Below are positions 1 to 6,652 of a DNA stretch of 8,808 nucleotides, in pieces. Location of the stretch: NCBI GenBank assembly GCA_036557405.1, contig DATBHO010000075.1, forward strand, positions 1 to 8,808, read 5' to 3'. The notes under the pieces are model-generated. The model did no database searches. It was not told where the DNA came from and saw only the letters and a program-made list of their open reading frames with translations. The stretch's first letter is position 1. Each line of letters opens with the position of its first letter. This stretch comes from TA-21 sp036557405. Lineage in GTDB: Archaea > Thermoproteota > Nitrososphaeria > Nitrososphaerales > Nitrososphaeraceae. Position numbers and translations under genes: made by a program.

Positions 1-2
1 CT

Positions 3-104
3 ATTATTGAGATGTCTGACAAAATGATCATAGATGCTAATACTGACGACTTGACTTCACATGATAACAAGCCGATAATGACTCGCCCTTCGTCCGTACT
101 TTGA
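3..104 (+). CDS. Possible C-terminal end of a gene entering from the left edge
   Basis: One plus-strand frame is open from the first bases to a TGA at 102-104, giving about 33 residues ending in TRPSSVL. The peptide is polar and acidic (several Asp and Asn) and has no motif I recognise. A run of six T at 135-140 lies 30 bases after the stop, where an archaeal terminator would sit, and the next gene converges on it; both facts favour a true gene end. A minus-strand frame is also open to the edge, but its first ATG (near 31) has no TATA-like box at the right distance. The length is too short to exclude chance, and no function can be given. Confidence 0.35.
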   Translation: MIEMSDKMIIDANTDDLTSHDNKPIMTRPSSVL

Positions 105-130
105 AATTCAAATGAGAAATATTTCTATTA

Positions 131-160
131 GTTGTTTTTTATTGACAAAAATAAAAAAAT
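131..160. terminator. Bidirectional T-tract terminator between convergent genes
   Basis: The plus strand has a run of six T at 135-140. Immediately beside it is an A-rich block (147-159), which reads as ATTTTTTTATTTTTG on the minus strand. Archaeal RNA polymerase terminates on T-rich tracts without needing a hairpin, so each tract can stop one of the converging transcripts: the possible gene ending at 104 and the beta-helix gene ending at 202. No stable stem is visible. Confidence 0.5.
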
Positions 161-201
161 GAGGTTTGTGGTTCTTAATCCAGCTGTTTCAGCTTTGCAC
201 C

Positions 202-978
202 TTATTGAGGATTGCATCCACCACTTGGATTACTTACGAAGCAATTGTTCTTCAAAAGTTCGTTTCCGTTAATGTTGAGTGGCAAACCGTCGGCATTGTT
301 TATGTCGATATCATTCTTTAGTACGTTGTTATACAGGACTGTGTTCTTGGTACTCTGTGAATCTAGGTATATGCCGTTCCTGCTTCCACCAATTGAATTG
401 GCATCTATTTGAGATCTGTCTGTATTGACAAGGGTTACGCCTGCAAGATCATTCCCTGTCATCATATTGGCGTGAAGCTGAGCCCCAATTGATGAGTGTG
501 ATGCCACACCGATTGCATTTCCGTCAATGAAGTTCTGTTCAACAGTACTTGCAATAGAACCGGTCATGAAGACAGCTATCTTATTTCCTTCGAATGTAAT
601 TCTATTTATCTCAGTATTTTGAGAACCTGATATCAAAATGCCTGCTTGGTAATTGCGAATTGAGCCAGAACCTTGTACAACTACGTTGTTTGAGTGGGGT
701 ACAGATATCCCTACTTTAGAACTATTATCTCCAGGTCCATTTATTGAGTATCCATTCAAATTAATTGTTGTATTATCTCCTCCAACAATCAACCCATCTC
801 CTGTGCATTCGAGATTTGCAGTTAAAGTTACGTTGCCATGAACTACTTGACCGCATGCTGGACTTGACAATGGTTCTTGTGCTAATGCTACCTGCGCTGA
901 ATTATGCATATTTATTCCACTGATTGTCGCTAGTGCTACTAATATTGTTGCTAAGATGTATGACATTGTTTGTTGCAT
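202..978 (-). CDS. Secreted right-handed parallel beta-helix (NosD-like) protein
   Basis: This 258-residue exported protein begins with a signal peptide: a hydrophobic segment at about residues 5-22, then a small-residue stretch ending near ALA-QE (residues 31-35). The rest is a series of short Asn/Gly/Ile/Val-rich repeats of roughly 22-24 residues (such as GISVPHSNNVVV and GILISGSQNTEI), the signature of right-handed parallel beta-helix proteins of the NosD/CASH and pectate-lyase-like type. Cys42 and Cys58 lie in the N-terminal cap (CGQVV...LECTGDGL...LNGYSI) and Cys246 and Cys255 in the C-terminal cap, so two disulfides are likely. There is no C-terminal membrane anchor, so it is probably released or surface-bound. 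Such folds often bind or cleave polysaccharides, but no catalytic residues can be assigned. The ATG at 978 is preferred over the ATG at 966 because a TATA-like box lies 27 bases upstream, fitting a leaderless mRNA. Fold is confident, activity unknown. Confidence 0.88.
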   Translation of the reverse strand: MQQTMSYILATILVALATISGINMHNSAQVALAQEPLSSPACGQVVHGNVTLTANLECTGDGLIVGGDNTTINLNGYSINGPGDNSSKVGISVPHSNNVVVQGSGSIRNYQAGILISGSQNTEINRITFEGNKIAVFMTGSIASTVEQNFIDGNAIGVASHSSIGAQLHANMMTGNDLAGVTLVNTDRSQIDANSIGGSRNGIYLDSQSTKNTVLYNNVLKNDIDINNADGLPLNINGNELLKNNCFVSNPSGGCNPQ

Positions 979-1000
979 CCAATATAGGGCTACATTACTA

Positions 1001-1010
1001 ACTATTTAAG
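1001..1010 (-). promoter_or_regulatory. TATA-like box of the beta-helix gene
   Basis: The minus strand reads CTTAAATAGT here. Its centre is about 27 bases before the ATG at 978, which places the transcription start at or next to the start codon, the leaderless arrangement common in archaea. No Shine-Dalgarno-like sequence precedes the start. Confidence 0.6.
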
Positions 1011-1511
1011 TCGAGCTCATCTTTCTATTGTAACTAAGTAGCAGTATATGTAGCCTTTCTACTAGTTGCAATAAGTATTAAATTCTTTCATGATGCTATG
1101 GTTTGACTAGCTTTTAGGTAATGGTTTGCTTTTTTCCTATGGATATCACAAAGTCATGAAAGTCCAAATGAGAGGAACCAATTTGTAAATATTCTTTTTT
1201 GATTATCAATCGTACATCGACACTAATATTTACAATCATATCCATAATACCTTTAATCAGTCGAGCTTGTGAGATTTCTCTTTCAGGTGGATTTCAATCA
1301 TGAATTCTCTATCAGAGAGACATAGAATGTGGTATGTACTTGGTTTTTTCTTAATGAGTAATTTACGATAGTTCTCGGTTACTATTTTTCACGCCAATAG
1401 CATTATTGCTAATTAATTTGACTAGTGGCTACTTCCTATACTTATTACATGCTACTTCAGACCTAACTATTTTAGTATGGAATTAATAATTGAAAAATGA
1501 TCATCAACAAG

Positions 1512-1519
1512 AAATATAT
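1512..1519 (+). promoter_or_regulatory. TATA-like box of the reductase gene
   Basis: The sequence AAATATAT is centred about 27 bases before the GTG at 1543. This spacing supports the GTG as the start of a leaderless mRNA. Confidence 0.55.
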
Positions 1520-1542
1520 GCAATTTTTATCTCAAAGATATC

Positions 1543-2571
1543 GTGAAACTGGCTATTGTTGGTGCAGGTGTGGCGGGATCTTATCTAGGAAACCGTCTTC
1601 AAGAGGATGGGCACCAAATAGAGATCTTTGAGTCTTCAAGAAAAGAATCACATTGGCCAGTATGTGCATGGGGGGCTTCAAAAAATATGCTCGAGACGTT
1701 TTCAAAAGATGCGGGACTGAACTTTGATGATTATGTTCTTCATCGAGGAAAGAAATTGAGGATGGATCTGCCTGATGAAAAAATAGAATATCTGAACCTT
1801 AAGGGTTTGGTGACATACGACAAATTCCAGTGGGAGCAAGATCTCTGCCAAGGATTAAGCATAAATTATGGTTATCACTGCAATCCAGAATCTGATTTTC
1901 TCTCAAATTTCGATTACGTTATAGATTGTACTGGATTTCATAGATCTCTCCTACCCAGATCCGCTCAAGATTTCATTATACCTTCATACGAATACCTCGT
2001 AGAAAACGTCAGCGGAATCGATGAGTTTTATGTGATGGGATATAAGGGCGCTAGAGGTTACTTTTGGTTTTTTCCATTAGGAGACGGTCGAGGCTATATG
2101 GGAGCTGGTGATGTTGACAGAAAATATTATGGCATTTCAGAATTTTTTGAAAAAAATCCCAATGCTCGAATTTTAAGAAAAATAGGAAGGCCCATAAGAC
2201 TTTCTCCTCCTAAGCGTATGTTACCTTTTCACCATAATAACATAATAGGAGTCGGTGAATCAATAGGATGTGTCTTTCCATTGCTCGGTGAAGGTATCAT
2301 TCCTTCTCTAATTTGCTGTAATATATTCAAAGATGTCTTGAGCAAACATTCAATCTTTGATGCAGAACTTTATGAAAAGAGGGTTCTCAAGAAATTCGGA
2401 TATTATGACGATGTTTACAGGATCGTCAGATTAAAGATGGATGGAAAACTCAGTTCTGTAAAACACTTCAAGTTACTTATGAGCATGTATAGAAATATGA
2501 AGAGAGAAGAAAAACGATTTGGTTTTGGTATTGATTTTGAACAAATGAATAGGCTATTGAAAGCACTCTAG
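1543..2571 (+). CDS. Geranylgeranyl reductase family FAD-dependent oxidoreductase
   Basis: This 342-residue flavoprotein starts with an FAD-binding Rossmann motif (GAGVAG, residues 7-12, with the acidic Glu30 ending the second strand). Cys41, in PVCAWG, matches the active-site Cys region of archaeal geranylgeranyl reductases. Residues 173-189 fit the family motif YxWxFPx7-8GxG exactly (YFWFFP, eight residues, GAG). A DCTG motif lies at 128-131, and the second FAD-contacting motif is GVGES...PLLGEGI (236-251). Family members reduce isoprenoid double bonds, in archaeal membrane lipids, in geranylgeranyl diphosphate or in the polyprenyl carrier of glycans. Which one is used cannot be read from sequence; the neighbouring glycan genes make a dolichol-like carrier an attractive inference. 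The GTG start fits both the TATA spacing and the family's N-terminus. The length is slightly below the usual 370-450, with a short C-terminal domain. Family assignment is strong. Confidence 0.9.
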   Translation: MKLAIVGAGVAGSYLGNRLQEDGHQIEIFESSRKESHWPVCAWGASKNMLETFSKDAGLNFDDYVLHRGKKLRMDLPDEKIEYLNLKGLVTYDKFQWEQDLCQGLSINYGYHCNPESDFLSNFDYVIDCTGFHRSLLPRSAQDFIIPSYEYLVENVSGIDEFYVMGYKGARGYFWFFPLGDGRGYMGAGDVDRKYYGISEFFEKNPNARILRKIGRPIRLSPPKRMLPFHHNNIIGVGESIGCVFPLLGEGIIPSLICCNIFKDVLSKHSIFDAELYEKRVLKKFGYYDDVYRIVRLKMDGKLSSVKHFKLLMSMYRNMKREEKRFGFGIDFEQMNRLLKAL

Positions 2572-2641
2572 TATTATCTCAAATTTATTATTGGTACATG
2601 AAAATGCTCTAATGCTTGACTGATTGGCGAGTAATTCTTAT

Positions 2642-2657
2642 TTTGGATTCATCCAAA
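2642..2657. repeat. Perfect 7-base dyad, operator-like
   Basis: TTTGGAT and ATCCAAA flank a two-base spacer (TC), so the whole 16-base element is a near-palindrome. The loop would be too short for a good RNA hairpin, so a protein-binding dyad is more likely than a terminator. It lies 71 bases after the reductase stop and 145 bases before the next gene. Chance occurrence cannot be excluded. Confidence 0.35.
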
Positions 2658-2694
2658 TTCATAGTTTATCGAATAGTAAATGCTAGATGTCACA

Positions 2695-2702
2695 TTTTTT
2701 TT
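2695..2702 (+). terminator. T8 tract, possible terminator of the reductase gene
   Basis: A run of eight T, followed by further T-rich sequence (AACATTTCTAAATTTTG), lies about 125 bases after the reductase stop. This is the strongest plus-strand T-tract in the gap and could terminate its transcript in the archaeal manner. Confidence 0.35.
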
Positions 2703-2802
2703 AACATTTCTAAATTTTGTTTGGGATTATGAGTTGTGAATTACTTGGAATTGCCACTATTAAAGCGGAATGTATTTGTAAAAGATAAACTTATCTCCCA
2801 CT

Positions 2803-3264
2803 ATGTATCTCTCATTTGGTTCAGATTGGTTCAGGAGACGCTGGTTAGATTTTCGCAATGGACATAGTATCTATCTAATTTTTGTAATGACTTTTGCTAA
2901 TTTTATAACGATCCAGTATAAACTATTGATCGACAAGATTCCATACCTGGCAGGTATTTTTGATAATATTATAATTTTTGCTACAGTGTTTATTTTGATT
3001 TATGTACCGATAAGTATAGCATTGGGATATTGGCATAGAAAAAGTCAATGGAAAGTCGAACAGGATGCCTTGTTTAGAGAAAATAAAGTAGGAGCTATAA
3101 TGTGGATGTATGTAATTGATCTTATTGAAGGTAATGTAAGTGAAGAAGATAAGAAATTGATGAGAGAGGCTCTTCTTGGAATCACTAGAGGAGAAAAACG
3201 TTTGTACAGTACTAACAAATTTCCGAAGAACGATGCAAAGACAAAAGATAATCACGAAAAATAA
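2803..3264 (+). CDS. Small two-helix membrane protein, function unknown
   Basis: This 153-residue protein has a short basic/aromatic N-terminus (WFRRRWLDFRNG, residues 9-20), two membrane segments (about 22-41 and 50-76), and then a charged cytoplasmic tail that begins with GYWHRKSQWKVEQ (75-87). The tail contains a probable amphipathic helix (VSEEDKKLMREALL, about 112-125) and ends in a Lys/Asp/Asn-rich, probably disordered stretch. By the positive-inside rule both termini should face the cytoplasm, with a hairpin through the membrane. I recall similar small proteins with WFRxRWLDFRNGHSIYLIF-like N-termini in ammonia-oxidising archaea, but cannot verify this here and know of no assigned function. 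No catalytic motif is visible. It stands alone between the reductase and a glycosyltransferase, so a scaffold or regulatory role in membrane glycan or lipid assembly is possible but untested. The promoter is unclear: TATTAAA at 2758-2764 or TATTTGTA at 2773-2780. Confidence 0.82.
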   Translation: MYLSFGSDWFRRRWLDFRNGHSIYLIFVMTFANFITIQYKLLIDKIPYLAGIFDNIIIFATVFILIYVPISIALGYWHRKSQWKVEQDALFRENKVGAIMWMYVIDLIEGNVSEEDKKLMREALLGITRGEKRLYSTNKFPKNDAKTKDNHEK

Positions 3265-3311
3265 TACATGACATAATGTTTAAGCCATAATCAAATTATC
3301 TAGCAAAAGAT

Positions 3312-3319
3312 GTTTATGG
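3312..3319 (+). promoter_or_regulatory. TATA-like box of the family 2 glycosyltransferase gene
   Basis: GTTTATGG is centred about 26 bases before the GTG at 3341, so the mRNA is probably leaderless. No ribosome-binding site precedes the GTG. Confidence 0.45.
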
Positions 3320-3340
3320 TCCATTATTTTCATTATAATT

Positions 3341-4189
3341 GTGGGTAGTTACTTTGCAATTGTGACCTGTAGGAATTCTGAAAATGAAATCGAGAACGCT
3401 ATCAAGTCATTGTTAAAACAGACAATTAAGCCACGGTATATTATAGTTATTGATGATGGCTCAACTGACAAAACGCATAGTATCCTAGAAGGACTAAGAT
3501 TGAAAAACGATAATATCTACATAATAACAAATCCTGATCTGGGATATGATATTGGAAGGGTGGTGAAAAATTGGAATAGTGCAATAAATCTTGCTAGAAA
3601 TGCAAATTTGGAATTTACAGATTATCACATGATAAGTGCCGATGATACTCATTATGAGGAGCTCTATGCTGAGAAGATAATGAGCAAGATGGATGGTGAT
3701 GATAGAATAGCTATATCTTCAGGCAACTATGACGATAATGATTACACTACTCCGCATGGAGCGGGAAGGTTCGTAAGGAGTTCTTTCTTTGATAATGTTC
3801 TGGGTCGCTATCCAGAAAAAATGGGATATGAATCTGTCATCTTACAGTTGTCGTTATATCATGGTTTTAAAAACCTAGTCAATAACGATGCACGATTTTC
3901 ACATACAAGACCATTAGGAACTAATCACCAATTTTACGAATTTGGCGCTAGCATGAGAACTCTTGGATATTATCCACTTTTTGTGTTAGGCAGATTCATA
4001 CAATGTTTTTTGACAGGAAAGCCAATGGGTAGACTTGGAGCAATTCGCATGTTGTATTACTACGTATCATATAAACCGAAAAACGAGGGATATGATAGTA
4101 TGTATGACTCGGAAATTAGAAAAGCAATAAGAATTAGGCAAAAGACAAGGATAATGCAAATATTCGGATTAAAGAATGCTAATACATAA
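3341..4189 (+). CDS. Family 2 (GT-A) glycosyltransferase
   Basis: This 282-residue enzyme has the nucleotide-sugar-binding N-terminal half of GT2 enzymes: a first strand at YFAIVTCRN (4-12), helix ENAIKSLLKQT (18-28), strand IIVIDDGSTD (34-43) with the nucleotide-binding DDGSTD, and a DxD-like metal site in MISADDTHY (97-105, Asp101/Asp102). The expected acceptor-side region follows. Its C-terminus (about 205-245, LGYYPLFVLGRFIQ...RLGAIRMLYYYVSY) is amphipathic and aromatic, as in archaeal GT2 enzymes that sit at the membrane, but it has no clear transmembrane helix. It probably adds a sugar from an activated donor to a lipid-linked or protein-linked glycan; donor and acceptor cannot be named. 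The GTG start is chosen because a TATA-like box lies 26 bases upstream and the first strand begins immediately after it. Confidence 0.88.
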   Translation: MGSYFAIVTCRNSENEIENAIKSLLKQTIKPRYIIVIDDGSTDKTHSILEGLRLKNDNIYIITNPDLGYDIGRVVKNWNSAINLARNANLEFTDYHMISADDTHYEELYAEKIMSKMDGDDRIAISSGNYDDNDYTTPHGAGRFVRSSFFDNVLGRYPEKMGYESVILQLSLYHGFKNLVNNDARFSHTRPLGTNHQFYEFGASMRTLGYYPLFVLGRFIQCFLTGKPMGRLGAIRMLYYYVSYKPKNEGYDSMYDSEIRKAIRIRQKTRIMQIFGLKNANT

Positions 4190-4282
4190 CAATTTCCATT
4201 CTTACTAAATTTGATTTTATTATCAGTAGAAGGATTATCCGTAGTTTTGACATTTTAATTCATGATTTGAAAAAATAGTGGA

Positions 4283-4290
4283 TATTTATA
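4283..4290 (+). promoter_or_regulatory. TATA-like box of the UDP-GlcNAc 2-epimerase gene
   Basis: TATTTATA is centred about 31 bases before the ATG at 4318. Transcription would then begin about five bases before the start codon, giving an almost leaderless mRNA. Confidence 0.5.
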
Positions 4291-4317
4291 TTCACCTAAG
4301 TTAACTTCTTACAATAA

Positions 4318-5397
4318 ATGAATGTAGCCTCTGTAGTAGGAGCTCGCCCCAATTTTGTTAAGCTGGGTCCCATCCATAAATCCCTAAATAGTTCAGGCAT
4401 CGAACATCTGATAGTTCATACTGGTCAGCACTATGATTATGAAATGTCTGAAATCTTCTTTAACGATTTTGAACTTCCCAAACCAGACATTCACTTGGGT
4501 GTAGGATCAGGACCTTCATGTTACCAAATTGGGGAAATGGTCAAACGCCTAGAGAAAAACCTTACACAAAGACATGTCGATCTTGTTCTTGTATATGGTG
4601 ACACTAATTCAACATTAGCCGGTGCCATATGTGCAAACAAGTGTAATATAAAATTAGGACATATAGAAGCTGGATTGCGCAGTTATGATCTCACAATGCC
4701 TGAAGAAAATAATAGAGTTATAACAGATAATCTAAGTAATTATTTATTTGCTCCTACTCGAAACGCTGTGAATAATCTCAAAAAAGAAAGAACAAGAGGA
4801 AAAGTATACAATACTGGAGACTTATCAGTTGAAATTGTAGAAAACACTAAACTAATTTCTAAACAATCAAAAATACTTGATATTCTGAGTCTAAAATCAG
4901 GATCTTATTTACTACTTACTATGCACAGAGCAGAAAATACTAGTTCAAGGGATTATTTTATTCAGCTCTTAAAGACATTCGAGTCTCTTATCGATAGTAC
5001 GATTGTATTTCCTATCCATCCTAGAACAAAGAAAATGTTTAAGACCTTTGGCTTACTTGATAGACTTCTAAAATGTTCCAATGTTAAGATGTTACTTCCA
5101 GTAGGATACATAGATTTCATAGCGTTGCTCCAAAACTCCTTAAAGGTCGTCACTGATTCTGGTGGAATCCAAAAGGAAGCTTATTTACTAAAAGTACCGT
5201 GCGTAACAATGAGAAAGAATACCGAGTGGGTTGAAACTGTTAAGGGACGATGGAATATCCTTACCGGAATTGATAGCAAGAAAATAGCTCACGCAGTAAA
5301 AAGGGGATCGCCAACTTCTAACTATTCCAAATCTGCATTTGGTAATGGCAAAACATCACAAATCATTAGTGAACTCATTTCATGTATTATTCAATAA
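4318..5397 (+). CDS. wecB: Non-hydrolysing UDP-N-acetylglucosamine 2-epimerase
   Basis: This enzyme interconverts UDP-GlcNAc and UDP-ManNAc in the cytoplasm, supplying N-acetylmannosamine-type sugars for surface glycans. At 359 residues it is close to the usual 360-390 and carries the family's motifs in order: GARPNFVK (8-15), HTGQHYDYEMS (34-44), YGDTNSTLAG (93-102, catalytic-type Asp95), GHIEAGLRS (114-122, Glu117), MPEENNRVITD (127-137), MHRAENT (202-208, His203), PIHPRTKK (232-239), VTDSGGIQKEA (278-288) and RKNTEWVET (299-307). All expected active-site residues seem present, so it should be active. The ATG start leads straight into the first strand of the Rossmann-like fold. It is preceded by a TATA-like box and followed at once by a T-rich tract, suggesting a single-gene transcript. 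No partner UDP-ManNAc dehydrogenase (WecC) is in the window. Confidence 0.95.
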   Translation: MNVASVVGARPNFVKLGPIHKSLNSSGIEHLIVHTGQHYDYEMSEIFFNDFELPKPDIHLGVGSGPSCYQIGEMVKRLEKNLTQRHVDLVLVYGDTNSTLAGAICANKCNIKLGHIEAGLRSYDLTMPEENNRVITDNLSNYLFAPTRNAVNNLKKERTRGKVYNTGDLSVEIVENTKLISKQSKILDILSLKSGSYLLLTMHRAENTSSRDYFIQLLKTFESLIDSTIVFPIHPRTKKMFKTFGLLDRLLKCSNVKMLLPVGYIDFIALLQNSLKVVTDSGGIQKEAYLLKVPCVTMRKNTEWVETVKGRWNILTGIDSKKIAHAVKRGSPTSNYSKSAFGNGKTSQIISELISCIIQ

Positions 5398-5399
5398 CA

Positions 5400-5414
5400 A
5401 TTTAATTTTTCTTT
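5400..5414 (+). terminator. T-rich terminator of the UDP-GlcNAc 2-epimerase gene
   Basis: The sequence ATTTAATTTTTCTTT begins two bases after the TAA stop. A T-rich tract without a hairpin is the usual archaeal intrinsic terminator. Confidence 0.45.
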
Positions 5415-5857
5415 ATGAAATTACTATTTGTTAAAATTGACAACCATACAGGATATTTAGTAATATTGTCATGTATTCGATAGGCAGTCTATTACAGCAC
5501 AGGACGCTGGCACATAAGAAATACTATCAAATAAAATAAATTTTTAAAATTCGTAATAAAAAATTATGGTTTTCACAGAAATAAGTCTGGGCCCTTTGGA
5601 CAGAATTATGCAACAGCATTTCTAACCGCACTTGCGCAAAAACCAATCCTACTCTTCGCCGCATCCACGGATGAGATTATGTCCATAAATGTTAATCCTA
5701 TGCCTTGAATCAGCGCTATGGCAATAATTAAACGCAACTCAACCTTAGAATATAGAGTTGAGGCAAACAAAAAAATAACATTTATAGATATTACCATATT
5801 CGAAGTATGTTCAAAATCAAGGCTTACGCAATCAGGATTTAGGGGACTAACGAGCAA
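5415..5857 (+). pseudogene. Possible gene remnant before the methyltransferase
   Basis: One plus-strand frame, starting at an ATG (5415) and running to the methyltransferase start, is interrupted by only three stops (5481, 5532, 5706) in about 148 codons, few for DNA this rich in A and T. Parts of its translation look protein-like, notably the stretch from 5589 to 5705 (GPFGQNYATAFLTALAQKPI and following) and ITIFEVCSKSRLTQSG just before the methyltransferase. The second piece is loosely reminiscent of the FEVxSQTGL region of WzxC-type polysaccharide flippases, but the match is short and made by eye. A minus-strand frame (5914 to 5606) is also open for 102 codons and gives a hydrophobic peptide without motifs; it overlaps the methyltransferase and lacks a promoter-like box. 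Decay of a former glycan-locus gene is one reading; chance is another. Confidence 0.28.
5781..5790 (+). promoter_or_regulatory. Candidate TATA-like box of the methyltransferase gene
   Basis: TTTATAGATA is the best TATA-like sequence upstream of the methyltransferase. It would start transcription near 5812 and give a leader of about 46 bases, unlike the leaderless neighbours. AGGGGACT at 5841-5848, ten bases before the ATG, is at most a weak ribosome-binding site. Confidence 0.3.
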
Positions 5858-6652
5858 ATGGGCGCTAATAAACTCACCAAAAAAGAATATTGGGAAAATT
5901 ATTGGAAGGCACACAATAGTATGAAAGTAGAAGAAGTCAACCGACCAAGTGCGAGCCTAACCGTTAAGGCAATTCTGGATATCTTTGATAAATATCTTCC
6001 AGTAGACGAAAACCTCAATGCAATAGAAATAGGTGGGTCACCTGGCCGATATTTAGTTTACATCGCTAAGAATTTCAAGTACAATGCACATTCATTGGAT
6101 TATTCAAAGATTGGAAATGAGCAGACGATGAAGAACTTTACAACTGCAGGCATCCCAGTTGAAATTTATGATAGAGATTTATTTTCTGAGAATTTTAATA
6201 AAGGCATACCGCTATTTGATATAGTATATTCACTTGGGTTTATTGAACATTTTCAAGATCTTAATTTAGTCGTAAAAAAACACACCGAACTTTTAAAATC
6301 TGGGGGAATTCTTATATTAGGTGTACCTAATCTGAGAGCGGGCATCTACCGGTATTTGCTCAGAAGAATGGCACCTGAAGTGTTAGATCTCCATAATTTG
6401 AATTCAATGAAAATTAAAAATTGGAAAAATTTAGAAAAAGAATTTAGCTTGATTCCTTTGTTTACAGGTTATATCGGAGGATTCGATCCCATGGTAATTA
6501 ATAAAATAAAAAAGAATAATTTGATCAACCTTTTCCTAGATTTCATTGTTAGAAAACTAATAGTGATATTTTATTCTAAGTTTAATTTTTTGACCAAGGT
6601 TAATTCAAGGCATTGGAGTGGCTATCTCATAGGGATTTACAAAAAGAAATAA
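5858..6652 (+). CDS. Class I SAM-dependent methyltransferase
   Basis: This 264-residue protein has the Rossmann-type fold of small-molecule or glycan methyltransferases (Methyltransf_11/23-like). The SAM-binding motif I is AIEIGGSPGRY (55-65). Asp81 in HSLDYS is placed to bind the SAM ribose, YDRDLF (104-109) corresponds to motif II, DIVYSLGFIEHF (121-132) follows, and LLKSGGILILGVPN (145-158) is motif III. The N-terminus (KKEYWENYWKAH, 8-19) is typical of this family and supports the ATG at 5858 over the internal ATG at 5921; an in-frame TAG at 5840 rules out a longer form. The C-terminus (220-264) is basic and hydrophobic and may form a membrane-facing helix around 222-239. In a glycan locus it most likely methylates a sugar, but the substrate cannot be read. 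It is the only plus-strand gene here without a TATA-like box near -26 to -31, and it is flanked by broken coding-like DNA. Confidence 0.87.
   Translation: MGANKLTKKEYWENYWKAHNSMKVEEVNRPSASLTVKAILDIFDKYLPVDENLNAIEIGGSPGRYLVYIAKNFKYNAHSLDYSKIGNEQTMKNFTTAGIPVEIYDRDLFSENFNKGIPLFDIVYSLGFIEHFQDLNLVVKKHTELLKSGGILILGVPNLRAGIYRYLLRRMAPEVLDLHNLNSMKIKNWKNLEKEFSLIPLFTGYIGGFDPMVINKIKKNNLINLFLDFIVRKLIVIFYSKFNFLTKVNSRHWSGYLIGIYKKK

Larger units (their letters stand above)
979..1542. other. 564-base gene-poor region between divergent genes
   Basis: This AT-rich stretch holds the TATA-like boxes of the two divergent genes at its ends (1001-1010 and 1512-1519). Between them I see no convincing gene, tRNA or repeat. 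Plus-strand runs of six T occur at 1130-1135, 1195-1200 and 1344-1349; they could end unknown short plus-strand transcripts or be compositional. Two partly overlapping hydrophobic frames lie at 1300-1371 and 1358-1486 and are discussed as a possible decayed membrane gene. Confidence 0.6.

Noticed and set aside
2923..3255. Minus-strand 110-codon frame opposite the two-helix membrane protein
   Set aside because: It is antisense to a gene with clear membrane segments and a conserved-looking N-terminus; it is rich in Phe, Ser and Cys and has no motif.
5606..5914. Minus-strand open frame of 102 codons giving a hydrophobic peptide
   Set aside because: It overlaps the start of the methyltransferase, has no recognisable motif, and no TATA-like box lies at the right distance from its ATGs. 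The plus-strand frame there looks at least as protein-like.
5718..5924. Plus-strand 68-codon frame ending inside the methyltransferase
   Set aside because: Its last third reads the methyltransferase's first codons in another frame. It is treated only as part of the possible remnant upstream.
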